A program made the position numbers and the translations under genes. Shown here in pieces: positions 19,398 through 28,479 of a stretch of DNA of 61,579 nucleotides. Every line of letters starts with the position of its first letter. The stretch's first letter is position 1. The notes under the pieces were generated by a model. The model saw nothing but the letters and a program-made list of their open reading frames with translations, ran no database searches and was not told where the DNA came from. The stretch is from Oscillospiraceae bacterium (GTDB lineage Bacteria > Bacillota > Clostridia > Oscillospirales > Oscillospiraceae), in contig WQWC01000007.1 of assembly GCA_009785525.1 (NCBI GenBank), positions 1 to 61,579 on the forward strand, written 5' to 3'.

Positions 19398-20626
19398 AAC
19401 GCGTTATTACAACCACGCTCACCGCCGTGTTGATTCTACTCTCGCTGGCAGGCTGTGACAAAAACTTCATGCCGACCGGGGCGGAGATAACGACGTTTGA
19501 AATCGTCCGCGTGCTGGGAATTGACAAAAGCGAAGAGAATCCCAATGAGGTGGGGGTAACAATAGTCGCCGAACGCGCCGAACAGGCCGGGGCGGAGGAC
19601 TTTGGCAGCGTAACCTACGAAATAATCACTGCCACAGGCGCGACAGCGTTTGAGGCTGTGACAAAACTGCGGAATAAGTCGGATAAAAAGCACGCTTTCG
19701 GATATGTGGACTATATCATCTTCGGCGAATCGGCGGTGAAGGACGACTTGACAAAATACGTAGACTTCCCGCTGAGAAACCCGGAGTTCCGATTATCGCC
19801 GAATGTCTTCGTCGCGAAGGGAGGCACGGCAAAAGACCTACTGGCGGAAGCCAGTTCCGAAGATGTGCTGATAGTTGACAGCCTGGACAACCTCAGCACC
19901 GGCATTAACCTGCGCAGTGATGTCAAGCGCGTCCGGTTGATTGAGCTTATCAACATGCTCAACCGTGAAGATGTTGCCGCCGTACTCCCCGCCCTCGGCG
20001 GGCGGGAACCGGAGGATGAGAAGCTGCTGGGCGGAGATTTGCCGGAAAAAAGGCTATATGCCGCCGGATATGCCGTCATCCGTGACTTTAAGCTCGCGGG
20101 ATATTTTGATGACGACAGTGCGCGCGGGTATAACTACCTTACCAACCTTTTACGAACAAGCGCGTACAGCGTCAGTGACGGGTGCGGCTCTCACGCGGGG
20201 CTGGACGTTTTAAGCGCCGGGATGGAAATGATACCGCGTTTTGCCGACAACAGGCTAATCGGTGTAACATGCATCGTCCATGTAAATGCGGGATTGACCG
20301 AGCAACGCTCCCAAGTTAACCTCAACACCGAAGCGGGTCTGGAGTATCTCTCCCGCGAACTCTCCCGCACGATTGAAGCGGAGCTGGAGTCCGCCGTGGA
20401 GCAGTCAAAAGATTTCGGAATAGACTGTTTCGGAATAGGCGAGCGAATCAAGCTTCGCCACCCGTACAGATGGCGTCATATTGAGAGTCGCTGGCGGAAG
20501 GTATATCAGGGGCTGGATATAGATGTGGTGGCGGAGGCAACGGTTCGGCGGGCATATGCTCTCAATGAACCGGGCGGATTCCCGTTGTATGAATGGGGCG
20601 CAAAACACCCGCCGAATGGCGCATAG
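19394..20626 (+). CDS. gerKC: Spore germination lipoprotein, Ger(x)C family
   Basis: The C subunit of the germinant receptor, anchored by lipid on the outer face of the spore inner membrane. A signal peptide ends in the lipobox LAGC with Cys21 as the lipidated residue, and the 410-aa length is normal. The conserved start of the mature protein, EIVRVLGIDKSEENPNEV, is typical of GerC proteins. ATG overlaps the end of the A gene (ATGA), so receptor subunits are translationally coupled. Confidence 0.93.
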   Translation: MKRVITTTLTAVLILLSLAGCDKNFMPTGAEITTFEIVRVLGIDKSEENPNEVGVTIVAERAEQAGAEDFGSVTYEIITATGATAFEAVTKLRNKSDKKHAFGYVDYIIFGESAVKDDLTKYVDFPLRNPEFRLSPNVFVAKGGTAKDLLAEASSEDVLIVDSLDNLSTGINLRSDVKRVRLIELINMLNREDVAAVLPALGGREPEDEKLLGGDLPEKRLYAAGYAVIRDFKLAGYFDDDSARGYNYLTNLLRTSAYSVSDGCGSHAGLDVLSAGMEMIPRFADNRLIGVTCIVHVNAGLTEQRSQVNLNTEAGLEYLSRELSRTIEAELESAVEQSKDFGIDCFGIGERIKLRHPYRWRHIESRWRKVYQGLDIDVVAEATVRRAYALNEPGGFPLYEWGAKHPPNGA

Positions 20627-20705
20627 AACGGAATTGCGGCGTGTAAACCCAAACAAGCGAGACGTCGGACGCCGACGCCTACGAACAGACAGGATGGTAT
20701 AATCA

Positions 20706-20897
20706 ATGACAAAATTCGTAATATTCAGCGCAACCTTACTCGCCCTTGGCACGGCTGATATCGCATCTATGCGGCGGGAGCGGTTGGGCCGGGAACTGAT
20801 CCCGTATATTCTTATAGCAATCGCGGCAGGAGTCTTGGCGCTTATGGTCTTCGCCGACAGCCAAAGCTTAATAGGCCATATGATCCACGGAGTGTAG
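20706..20897 (+). CDS. Small two-helix membrane protein inside the germination operon
   Basis: A 63-aa ORF between the C and B receptor genes, with two hydrophobic stretches (about residues 3-20 and 32-50) joined by a basic loop (MRRERLGRE). A weak AGGA precedes the ATG. The B gene starts 4 bp after its stop, so it fits the operon tightly. I do not recognise the family. Small extra membrane proteins are known in some ger operons (GerD- or 2TM-type), so a receptor accessory role is plausible but unproven. Confidence 0.6.
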   Translation: MTKFVIFSATLLALGTADIASMRRERLGRELIPYILIAIAAGVLALMVFADSQSLIGHMIHGV

Positions 20898-20901
20898 TGA
20901 C

Positions 20902-21978
20902 ATGCAAAAAATTAGCACAAGACAAGTTTACATCATGTTTATCCTGACGACGCTATCCCCTGCGATTGCGCTGTTCCCGTCTTTTGTTGCGCGCCACGGA
21001 AGCGCCGCCGGCTGGATTGCGCCGATAGCCGCATCTGTCGGGCTGATTGCCGTTATTGCCGTGTTGCACGGACTCTTCAAAAGCGGCAGATTTGCAGATT
21101 TGCACGGGGTGTTCGGCGGAACTTTCGGCAAATGGTCCGCCAAGCCGCTGTTGACTGTCTATCTGCTGTGGACATTCGCGCTGTTCCTGCTATACGTCAG
21201 ATACTACGCGGAGCGGATTGTCGCGTCAATGTTCACGTCGGTAAACCCGGATTTTTTCATTATCTCGATGCTTATTGTCGTATTCTTCGCCTCGCGTGCT
21301 AAACTCTCAGCGATAGCGCGGTTTTCGGAGGTTGCAATTCTTGTATTTGCCGTCATTTTCGCGGTATTCTTCGTTTCGCTGATTCCAACACTGCGAGCCA
21401 TCCACGTCCTGCCGGTGACGCATTATGACGCCGTGCCGGTTCTCAGGTCGGCGTATCCGATTGTCAGCGTCTGGGGATTTATCACGCTGTTCTTTTTCCT
21501 CGGGGAGCATATAGAAAAGCCGGATTTGAAATCTTTTGCCAAAAAAGCGGTGCTGATCCTTTCGGTTGCAACCGCGCTGATGATCTTCCTTGTTGTGGGT
21601 TCGCTTGGCCCGGATACAGCGGCCAGAATGCCGTGGCCATTCTTCTCCGCGGCGAAATTGATCGACATAATGCAGTCTTTCGACAGATTAGAGGCTGTTT
21701 TGTCGTCCATATGGGTCATCGCGGATTTCATCCTTATAACGGTGTTTGTATTCATAATAACGAACATAGTGAAAAAATTGTTCAATTTACGGGAGTCGCG
21801 GTATCTGACAGGTCCCGTCGCAATGCTGGGCTATGCCGGGTCACTGCTGCTGGCCGCGAACACGCGTGAGCTTGAGCTGTTCGCGGCGAGTTCGACTACA
21901 CACGCGGTGAATCTCGTGCTGTGTGTGGGGGTGCCGGTCCTGGCGCTGGCGATCGGTAAAATGCGGCGGGCGTTGTAG
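20902..21978 (+). CDS. gerKB: Spore germination permease-like protein, GerB family
   Basis: The B subunit of the germinant receptor, an APC-superfamily permease-like integral membrane protein and the likely germinant-binding subunit. The 358 aa form about ten hydrophobic helices; it opens with KISTRQVYIMFILTTLSP, typical of this family. The order A-C-small-B on one strand shows a complete receptor. Confidence 0.92.
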   Translation: MQKISTRQVYIMFILTTLSPAIALFPSFVARHGSAAGWIAPIAASVGLIAVIAVLHGLFKSGRFADLHGVFGGTFGKWSAKPLLTVYLLWTFALFLLYVRYYAERIVASMFTSVNPDFFIISMLIVVFFASRAKLSAIARFSEVAILVFAVIFAVFFVSLIPTLRAIHVLPVTHYDAVPVLRSAYPIVSVWGFITLFFFLGEHIEKPDLKSFAKKAVLILSVATALMIFLVVGSLGPDTAARMPWPFFSAAKLIDIMQSFDRLEAVLSSIWVIADFILITVFVFIITNIVKKLFNLRESRYLTGPVAMLGYAGSLLLAANTRELELFAASSTTHAVNLVLCVGVPVLALAIGKMRRAL

Positions 21979-22050
21979 GGGGGAACACCCGCCGACTGCG
22001 GTCAGCACCCTCTTTACCACAGAGGGATAAGATAATGTACAGCCAACCCC

Positions 22051-22097
22051 ACCCTCTTTAAGTAAAGAGGGTGGCTCCGCAGAGCCAGGTGTTTTGT
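22051..22097. repeat. Intergenic repeat (CCCTCTTTA-GTAAAGAGGG-GGCTCCGCAGAGCC family)
   Basis: Two adjacent hairpins, ACCCTCTTTAAGTAAAGAGGGT and GGCTCCGCAGAGCC, end in GTGTTTTGT. The same arrangement lies at 32945-32990, and an inverted variant at 42489-42536. The 3' half equals the coaW terminator, so it probably also ends the ger operon. Confidence 0.75.
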
Positions 22098-22209
22098 GCT
22101 TGAAGTTCGGAGCCGCCAATGGTATAATTGGGGCATTGGCGGCCGCTGGATGGCAACGCGTCCCGCCGCATCCCGGCTGCGTATTGCGCCGATTATAAGG
22201 AGAAAAATT

Positions 22210-23751
22210 ATGACACCAATAATCAGAATCTACCGCGCGGGCGAATTGATCCGTGAGACGGAAGGTGTTCCGGGTGAGACTCTGCTAAAACAGATAACCG
22301 ACGCCGGGGAGTTTTTGGATGCCCCTTGTGGTGGGAAAGGCCGGTGCGGTAAGTGCTTGGTACATATAGGTTCACCGGACGGACAAGCGGTTCTGGCCTG
22401 CCAAACCCGCGTAGATGGGGATTTGGATGTCCATCTGCCGGATAAAATGGTGATGACGATAGCCGACAGTGGGATAATTGAAAGTGGAAAATTGAAAATT
22501 GAAAATGAGCGGGGGTTGGCCCGCAGACTTGGTGTGGCTGTTGATATTGGGACTACCAGTGTTGTTGCGCATTTGACTGATCTTGAGACATGCGCCAGAA
22601 TTGCGACCGCCAGCGGCGTCAATGCACAGCGGCAGTATGGGGCGGATGTTATCAGCCGTATCCAATATTGCGCGGAGCATGGGCATGAGGCGCTGACAGC
22701 CGCCGTTCAGGATCAATTGGCGTCATTGATACAGGAAACGCTCTCCGCCGCCGGGGCGAAGAGCGATAGCGTGGAATATATATCAATTGCCGCGAATACG
22801 ATAATGCAGCACTTGGCGGCGGGGTATTCCCCAGTCGGGATGGGTACGGCGCCTTTTACCACGGTTAGTCTGTTCGGCGAAGACCTGCCCGCGTGGACGG
22901 GGCTGCCTGTCGCACCCGGTGCGAAGATTTATTACGCGCCCGCGATATCGGCATACGTCGGCGGGGATATCACCGCCGGAATGCTTGCCGCTGGACTTGA
23001 AGACACACAGGGGCCTGTTGTGTTCATTGATGTCGGCACGAACGGCGAGATTGCGTTGAAGCACGATGATACATACTACTGCTGCGCCACTGCCGCGGGG
23101 CCCGCGTTTGAAGGGGCGGAAATCACAATGGGCATGGCGGCCATCCCCGGCGCTATTGATCATGTAAAATGGGATAACGGGCTAAAAGTATCGGTAATAG
23201 GGGACGCGTCCGCACGCGGATTATGCGGCTCCGGATTGCTGGACGCGCTGGCAACTTTGCTTGAAACAGGCGCGGTTGACGAAACAGGGCGGATGCTGGA
23301 TGCCGATGAAATCGAACACGGCATCTCCGCGCATATCGCAACAGGGCATGATGGCAAGAACGTGTTCCGCCTGACCGAGAATGTTATAATGTCGGCCGCC
23401 GATGTCAGAAAATTGCAGCTGGCCAAATCCGCTATCGCCGCCGGGATTCAAGTCCTGCTGCTGCACAGCGGGGTGGCTGAGGCTGATATAGAAGCGTTCA
23501 TCCTGGCAGGCGGATTCGGCAGTTTTATGGACCAAAACAGCGCGGCGAGGATCGGGCTGTTTCCGGAAGCGTTTCTGCCACTCACCAAAACAATGGGAAA
23601 CACCGCAGGGGAAGGTGCGGCAATCGCGCTGTGTTCAGCCGCCGCCCGGCAAACACTATCGAGAATACGCGAGCGGTGCGAGTATATCGAACTATCGACA
23701 AGCCAGGCTTTTAACGACCAGTTTGTAGAGCAGATGATGTTCCCGGAATAG
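22210..23751 (+). CDS. RACo-type corrinoid activation protein ([2Fe-2S] + ASKHA/DUF4445)
   Basis: The family uses ATP and an iron-sulfur cluster to reduce inactive Co(II) corrinoid proteins to Co(I) in methyl transfer. This 513-aa protein has an N-terminal plant-type [2Fe-2S] ferredoxin domain with Cys40, Cys46, Cys49 and Cys64 (C-x5-C-x2-C-x14-C). A linker and a large ASKHA ATPase domain follow, with VAVDIGTTSVVAHL, VVFIDVGTNGEIA and AGGFGSFM. The frame is open from 22096, but ATG 22210 has AAGGAG 7 bp upstream. No corrinoid methyltransferase is adjacent, so its partner must be elsewhere. The linker carries a short AT-rich repeat insertion. Confidence 0.88.
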   Translation: MTPIIRIYRAGELIRETEGVPGETLLKQITDAGEFLDAPCGGKGRCGKCLVHIGSPDGQAVLACQTRVDGDLDVHLPDKMVMTIADSGIIESGKLKIENERGLARRLGVAVDIGTTSVVAHLTDLETCARIATASGVNAQRQYGADVISRIQYCAEHGHEALTAAVQDQLASLIQETLSAAGAKSDSVEYISIAANTIMQHLAAGYSPVGMGTAPFTTVSLFGEDLPAWTGLPVAPGAKIYYAPAISAYVGGDITAGMLAAGLEDTQGPVVFIDVGTNGEIALKHDDTYYCCATAAGPAFEGAEITMGMAAIPGAIDHVKWDNGLKVSVIGDASARGLCGSGLLDALATLLETGAVDETGRMLDADEIEHGISAHIATGHDGKNVFRLTENVIMSAADVRKLQLAKSAIAAGIQVLLLHSGVAEADIEAFILAGGFGSFMDQNSAARIGLFPEAFLPLTKTMGNTAGEGAAIALCSAAARQTLSRIRERCEYIELSTSQAFNDQFVEQMMFPE

Positions 23752-23810
23752 TTGGTTGTAAATTACAGGGGACGCCGGAGACGGCGTCCCTCAGAATATG
23801 CAGGGTAGTC

Positions 23811-23868
23811 GTAGGGGACGATGGCAATCGTCCCGCTAAACCACGGGCGGATTGCCATCCGCCCCTAC
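23811..23868. repeat. Intergenic palindromic repeat, copy 3
   Basis: Copy of the GTAGGGG...CCCCTAC family with both hairpin arms intact and a shorter inner spacer, in the convergent gap between the RACo gene and sigF. A separate GGGACGCCGGAGACGGCGTCCC palindrome lies at about 23769-23790. Confidence 0.8.
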
Positions 23869-23887
23869 AGGGTTGGGTCTCCACGCC

Positions 23888-24598
23888 CTACTCCAACAGC
23901 ACTCGCAATTGGGCGACGGCACGCCGCTCCAGTCGAGATACCTGAACTTGCGATACTTTCAGCACGCGGGAGGCGGCTTCTTGCGTCATGCCTCTGTAAT
24001 AGCGCAGGTTTATCACCATCCGCTCTTTATCCGGCAGGGCTGACACGGCCTCACGCAGTGCCACGTGTTCTATCAGCTTTTCCTCCTGGCTCCAGTCGCC
24101 CAGAACGCTTTCGAGTGAAAACCCATGCTCCCCGGTTTCACGGTGCAATGACTCCGGCGTGGCGGCGGCAGTTTCGGCGATGGCTATGTCCTCAACCGAT
24201 ATGCCGAGCTCGGCCGAGATTTCAGACACCGTCGGCTCCCGCCCGAATTTTTGTTCTAACGTGCTTTTGGCGTTGCGGATCAGCCCCGCGCGTTCTTTCA
24301 AACTGCGGCTTACTTTTATACTGCCGTCATCCCGCAAGAACCTGCGTATCTCACCGGTGATTTTCGGCACGGCATACGTGGAAAACTGCGTGCCGAACTC
24401 GGTATCGAACCCCTGCACGGCTTTCAGGAATCCGACACATCCGAGTTGATATAAGTCATCGGGATCAACCCCGCGCCCGAAATACCGGCGGGCTATGCTC
24501 CAGATCAAACCCGCGTTGCGATCCACCATTTCAGCCAGTGCATTTTGATCCCCGGATTTAGCGGCGAGCAGCAGCGACAGCGCGGCCTCGTCCATCAT
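23888..24598 (-). CDS. sigF: Sporulation sigma factor SigF
   Basis: Forespore-specific RNA polymerase sigma factor, 236 aa. Region 2 has DPDDLYQLGCVGFLKAVQGFD and FSTYAVPKITGEIRRFLRD. Region 4 ends with the HTH TQEAASRVLKVSQVQVSRLERRA. Its place after spoIIAA and spoIIAB identifies it as SigF rather than the similar SigG. Start ATG overlaps the spoIIAB stop (ATGA). Confidence 0.95.
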   Translation of the reverse strand: MMDEAALSLLLAAKSGDQNALAEMVDRNAGLIWSIARRYFGRGVDPDDLYQLGCVGFLKAVQGFDTEFGTQFSTYAVPKITGEIRRFLRDDGSIKVSRSLKERAGLIRNAKSTLEQKFGREPTVSEISAELGISVEDIAIAETAAATPESLHRETGEHGFSLESVLGDWSQEEKLIEHVALREAVSALPDKERMVINLRYYRGMTQEAASRVLKVSQVQVSRLERRAVAQLRVLLE

Positions 24599-25035
24599 TC
24601 CCGCCCCGCGCGCGTAGAAAATCTGCGGTGCATGGTGACGGTGGTGCCCCGCCCGGGAGTGGATTTGACTTTCAGCTTATCTGTGAAGCTTTCCATTATG
24701 GTAAATCCCATACCGCTACGGTCTTCACCGCCTGTTGTGTACAGCGGTTCACGTGCTTTGTCGATATCGTCAATCCCGCGGCCCCAATCGCGGATTGTCA
24801 GATCCAGCGAGTTATTAGGGAAAAGCCGCGCTTTCAGCGTGATTTTACCGATGGTGTCGGGATAGGCATGGACGATGGCGTTAGTCACCGCCTCACTCAC
24901 AGCTGTTTTGATATCGCCCAGCTCGTCCAGCGTTGGATCCAGCTGTGCTGCGAACGCCGCCGCCGCCGACCGGGCAAATCCCTCGTTAGCCGAGTTGCTT
25001 TGAAATTCAATTTTCATACTGTTGACAGCTTTCAT
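24595..25035 (-). CDS. spoIIAB: Anti-sigma F factor SpoIIAB
   Basis: A serine kinase and anti-sigma factor that holds SigF inactive and phosphorylates SpoIIAA. The 146-aa GHKL protein shows TAVSEAVTNAIVHAYP (N box), IRDWGRGIDDI (G1) and GGEDRSGMGFTIMESF (ATP lid/G2). GGAGG lies 12 nt upstream of the first ATG; ATG at codon 7 is an alternative that matches known N-termini better. Confidence 0.95.
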   Translation of the reverse strand: MKAVNSMKIEFQSNSANEGFARSAAAAFAAQLDPTLDELGDIKTAVSEAVTNAIVHAYPDTIGKITLKARLFPNNSLDLTIRDWGRGIDDIDKAREPLYTTGGEDRSGMGFTIMESFTDKLKVKSTPGRGTTVTMHRRFSTRAGRE

Positions 25036-25042
25036 ATGTAAT

Positions 25043-25366
25043 CTACGCCTCCTTCACGCCGGCCGCGATTTTTATCAGCCTGCCCAATCCCGCCATGTCC
25101 AGCACTTTCTGCGGCTGGGCGGGGACGTTATCAACGCTGACGGTGCCCTCCAGCTCATTCATCCGCCGGAATGCCTTTAACACAACGGCAATGCCGCTGG
25201 AATCCATGAACGACAGTCCCTTAAAGTCGAGTATCAGATGTTTAGGCAGATGTGTGTCGATACCGTCCTCAATCACCCTGACGGCCGGTTTTGCCGAGTG
25301 ATGGTCAAGCTCGCCGTCAAATCGTATCGTCAAGAGCCCGTCCTTATAATACGCCCGTGTTTTCAT
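25043..25366 (-). CDS. spoIIAA: Anti-anti-sigma factor SpoIIAA
   Basis: A STAS-domain protein (107 aa) that frees SigF from SpoIIAB in the forespore when dephosphorylated by SpoIIE. The phosphorylated serine is in FMDSSGIAVVL, the conserved site. First gene of the spoIIA operon; a long hairpin lies immediately upstream of its ribosome site. Confidence 0.95.
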   Translation of the reverse strand: MKTRAYYKDGLLTIRFDGELDHHSAKPAVRVIEDGIDTHLPKHLILDFKGLSFMDSSGIAVVLKAFRRMNELEGTVSVDNVPAQPQKVLDMAGLGRLIKIAAGVKEA

Positions 25367-25387
25367 TTTTTATCGCCCTCCAGAAAT

Positions 25388-25422
25388 AGAATACCCATGT
25401 ACAGCATGTACATGGGTATTCT
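25388..25422 (-). promoter_or_regulatory. Perfect 16-bp inverted repeat in the spoIIA leader
   Basis: Arms 25388-25403 and 25407-25422 are perfectly complementary with a 3-base loop. The element ends about 5 nt before the GGAGG of spoIIAA. Neither strand has a T-tract after it, so it is not an ordinary terminator. It could be an operator dyad or an mRNA hairpin controlling spoIIAA translation. A sigma-H promoter is expected in this position by analogy with Bacillus, but I could not place one convincingly. Confidence 0.6.
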
Positions 25423-25499
25423 AATATATTTATTCCGCGTATTTTGTCATTATGCGGCGGGATAGAACACCCGCAATACACAGATAGTCAAGGGTGTTT

Positions 25500-25690
25500 T
25501 TGATTTTACGTTGCAGGGGCGACCGTCCCGGTTGCCCGCGGGACGCGGAGCGCCGCGTCCCCTACAGGGTCAAACGCACGAACCCCAACCTCGGCGCGTC
25601 AGGTTGCCGCGCCCTACAGGCCAAAGCCCCCTTCGCGCACGAAGGGGAAAGGGGGATGCCCCCGCAGACCGGCGAAGACCCCGCCCTCGG
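25500..25690. repeat. Cluster of degenerate intergenic repeats between spoIIA and guaB
   Basis: Contains GGGACGCGGAGCGCCGCGTCCCC (about 25537-25562), a CGCGCCCTACAGG half repeat and a CCCCCTTCGCGCACGAAGGGG palindrome (about 25628-25650). With the hairpin at 25388 this accounts for the 329-bp gap. No gene is seen. Confidence 0.6.
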
Positions 25691-25695
25691 CGCGA

Positions 25696-27189
25696 TTACG
25701 CGTTTTCTTTCAACACAACATTATGTGCTCCGCCTTCGACTATCGATGTCTCAGACACCAGTGTCAGCTTTGCTTTTTCTTGTAACTCCGAGATTGTCAA
25801 CGCGCCGCAATTGCACATGGTAGAGCGGACTTTGCTTAGCGTCTGGCCTATGCCGTCTTTCAGGTTTCCGGCGTACGGGACATAGGAATCAACACCCTCT
25901 TCAAACGACAAATCCGCCGTGCCGCCGTGGTCGTACCGCTGCCAATTACGGGCGCGGGCAGAGCCCTCACCCCAAAATTCTTTCATGTAATTCCCGCTGA
26001 CACGGACTCTGGCGGATGGGGATTCATCGAATCTTGCAAAATATCTGCCCATCATCAGAAAGTCCGCGCCCATTGCCATCGCCAGCGTTACGTGATAATC
26101 ATGCACAATACCGCCGTCTGAACACAGCGGTATGTATATGCCGGTCTCCCGGAAATACTCATCCCGCGCGGCCGATACGTCGATTACCGCAGTGGCTTGT
26201 CCGCGTCCTATACCCTTTTGTTCACGCGTGATGCATATCGCGCCGCCGCCTATGCCGATTTTGACGAAATCCGCACCGCAATCGGCCAGGAAGCGGAAGC
26301 CATCGCCGTCAACAACGTTCCCGGCGCCGATTTTTACTGTGTCGCCGTATTTGTTCCGTACCCATTCCAGCGTACGCTTCTGCCATTCGGTGAACCCCTC
26401 TGATGAGTCGATACATAGGACATCCGCCCCGGCATCTACAAGCGCGGGGATGCGTTCTTCGTAATCATGTGTGTTCACACCCGCACCGACGGCATAGCGT
26501 TTCAAACTGTCATGCAATGCCAGCGGATTCTCTTTATGCGAGTCATAGTCTTTGCGGAACACCATATGAATAAGGCGTCCCTTGTCATCAATTATCGGCA
26601 GACAATTGAGCTTGTGATCCCATATGATATCGTTGGCTTCTTTAAGCGCAGTCCCGTGCGGGGCGGTGACGAGGCGATCAACCGGCGTCATAATATCCCG
26701 GACATATTCGTCCCCTGTCATACGGGATGCCCTGTAGTCGCGGCTGGTGACAAGGCCCAAAAGTCTGCCGTTAGCGGCCCCGTCTTCAGTTATCGCAATT
26801 GTGGAGTGACCCGTTTGTTCTCGCACTCGCAGCATGTCGCGCAGCGTGGCTTCCGGTGGGAGGTTGGAATCGCTGATGACAAATCCAGCTTTGTGAGACT
26901 TCACCCGCGCGACCATAGCGGCCTGCGACTCTATCGATTGCGAGCAGTAGATAAAAGATACTCCGCCCTCGCGAGCGAGCGCGACGGCCATCTTGTCGTC
27001 GGACACAGCTTGCATACTGGCGGATGTAATGGGGATATTCATACTAAGCGCGGGAATTTCTCCGATTCTGTACTTGACGAGAGGCGTCGTCAGGCTGACA
27101 CTGGCGGGAGTACACTCCGCGCCGGAATAGCCCGGTATAAGCAAATACTCGCTAAAAGTGCGCGAAGGTTCCGTGAAATAATATGCCAT
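25696..27189 (-). CDS. guaB: Inosine-5'-monophosphate dehydrogenase
   Basis: Converts IMP to XMP with NAD, the committed step to GMP. The 497-aa TIM barrel is interrupted by a CBS pair ([27 protein letters not shown]). The catalytic cysteine is in [15 protein letters not shown], and the flap and IMP-binding motifs [16 protein letters not shown] are present. AAGGGGAG precedes the ATG. A perfect-consensus promoter lies upstream; no purine riboswitch was recognised in the leader of about 75 bp. Confidence 0.95.
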   Translation of the reverse strand: MAYYFTEPSRTFSEYLLIPGYSGAECTPASVSLTTPLVKYRIGEIPALSMNIPITSASMQAVSDDKMAVALAREGGVSFIYCSQSIESQAAMVARVKSHKAGFVISDSNLPPEATLRDMLRVREQTGHSTIAITEDGAANGRLLGLVTSRDYRASRMTGDEYVRDIMTPVDRLVTAPHGTALKEANDIIWDHKLNCLPIIDDKGRLIHMVFRKDYDSHKENPLALHDSLKRYAVGAGVNTHDYEERIPALVDAGADVLCIDSSEGFTEWQKRTLEWVRNKYGDTVKIGAGNVVDGDGFRFLADCGADFVKIGIGGGAICITREQKGIGRGQATAVIDVSAARDEYFRETGIYIPLCSDGGIVHDYHVTLAMAMGADFLMMGRYFARFDESPSARVRVSGNYMKEFWGEGSARARNWQRYDHGGTADLSFEEGVDSYVPYAGNLKDGIGQTLSKVRSTMCNCGALTISELQEKAKLTLVSETSIVEGGAHNVVLKENA

Positions 27190-27269
27190 AGGTTAGCGCT
27201 CCCCTTTCGTAAATAATTATATCTCGCGACGGCATCGATAGCAGCCACGATGATGTTGAATAATAGAAT

Positions 27270-27298
27270 ATTATACGACGGGGGAGACGGGTTGTCAA
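27270..27298 (-). promoter_or_regulatory. Perfect-consensus sigma-A promoter of guaB
   Basis: On the minus strand TTGACA (27298-27293) and TATAAT (27275-27270) are exactly 17 bp apart. All 12 consensus bases match. Transcription would start about 75 bp upstream of the guaB ATG. Confidence 0.85.
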
Positions 27299-27417
27299 GG
27301 GTTGATTTGTGAGGTTTGCCAGCCTGTAGGGGCGGCCTTTGGCCGCTCGTTGATGCCTGAGAGACAAAACGCACTCGCCCCTGTAGGGTGCGCATTACAC
27401 GCACCCCTTGCATTCAT

Positions 27418-28479
27418 CTAACCCACTGCCGCCTCATTCAAAAACGACTGGAAGTCAATCAATTTCTCATTCCGGCCTTCCGCCCGGAAATCCCGGCTGT
27501 ACAGGATCGATGCCCAGTTTATCAGCGTGTCCAGAACCTCTGTCTTGATCCCGGCGGCTTGTCCCGCGCAGCTTGTCGGGACGCAGCCGGTCAGGATATC
27601 CTCAAATATATACCGCGTGTCGATATCAACCGGCGCGAGGACGGTTTTATAGGCGTGTGTGTTCTGAATCTGCTCGTACAGCGTGTCCCCGCGGGAGCCA
27701 TAGCTGTCTACCAGCCATTCCCGCGCTGTCGGCACGAAGATGCCGTAAGCCCGCGCCACAGCCACGCGCTCGGCATCCATTTTCTCCAGCATTCCCGCCA
27801 CAAGCGGTGAGATACCCTCCATGTAAAACTTGAAGTTTTCCTTTGCCTCCACCCGCGTTATGTTCATCAGAATCGGCATAGGGTGGAAAATCATCCCGAT
27901 GTTGGAAAACCCTGTGTACAAAATACTCTCTGCAAGGCTGACCATCCCGAACAAGCCGCGCAGGATTCCCAGCAAAGTTTCGCCATAGCTGGTGTCATGC
28001 GCGGCAACGCGGAGGTTGTCTTTGATCTTGTATATCTCCGGTTTGCCGAGATCCGGACAGCGGCAGGTGAACGCGAATGTATCGGTTTCCCCAAGCATGA
28101 CATCGGCTGTGCAGCCGAAATCGGTGAGAACTGCCGCAAACGCCAGTGTGCCGAATGTCCGCCCCGGGTTGAGTATGATAGCCTGCCCGTCCTCAAGATG
28201 CGGGGCCATGGTTCGTGCGACAATCGGATGATACTGCGCAGGGGAGGTCACCATGATCAGGTACGCGCCCTCAATACATTCGCCCATGTCGTAGCTGATG
28301 AGATCAATATCCACTTCGGCGTCCACTTCGCCGCTGATGGTGAAGCGGTTAGTCGTAAACATCATGGCGCGTTCCGGCTCACGGACATACAGTGCGACAC
28401 TGTATCCCAAATACGCAAAATACGCGGCCATAGACTGCCCCCCGTTGCCAGAGCTTATTACGGCGATTTTTTTCTTCAT
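27418..28479 (-). CDS. Octopine/nopaline (opine) dehydrogenase family protein
   Basis: A 353-aa NAD(P)-dependent dehydrogenase of the family that reductively joins or splits amino acids and 2-oxo acids. An N-terminal Rossmann motif is VISSGNGGQSMAAYFA. The C-terminal octopine_DH domain has FSNIGMIFHPMPILMN, with the conserved His of the catalytic dyad, and DSYGSRGDTLYEQIQ. ATG overlaps the stop of the upstream B12-binding gene (28476-28479, ATGA), so the two proteins are coupled and probably act in one pathway. The substrate is unknown; a ketopantoate-reductase-like role is less likely because of the C-terminal domain. Confidence 0.8.
   Translation of the reverse strand: MKKKIAVISSGNGGQSMAAYFAYLGYSVALYVREPERAMMFTTNRFTISGEVDAEVDIDLISYDMGECIEGAYLIMVTSPAQYHPIVARTMAPHLEDGQAIILNPGRTFGTLAFAAVLTDFGCTADVMLGETDTFAFTCRCPDLGKPEIYKIKDNLRVAAHDTSYGETLLGILRGLFGMVSLAESILYTGFSNIGMIFHPMPILMNITRVEAKENFKFYMEGISPLVAGMLEKMDAERVAVARAYGIFVPTAREWLVDSYGSRGDTLYEQIQNTHAYKTVLAPVDIDTRYIFEDILTGCVPTSCAGQAAGIKTEVLDTLINWASILYSRDFRAEGRNEKLIDFQSFLNEAAVG

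Noticed and set aside
26467-27216. Plus-strand 249-codon frame opposite guaB
   Set aside because: Antisense to an unmistakable IMP dehydrogenase; covers the guaB start and ribosome site.
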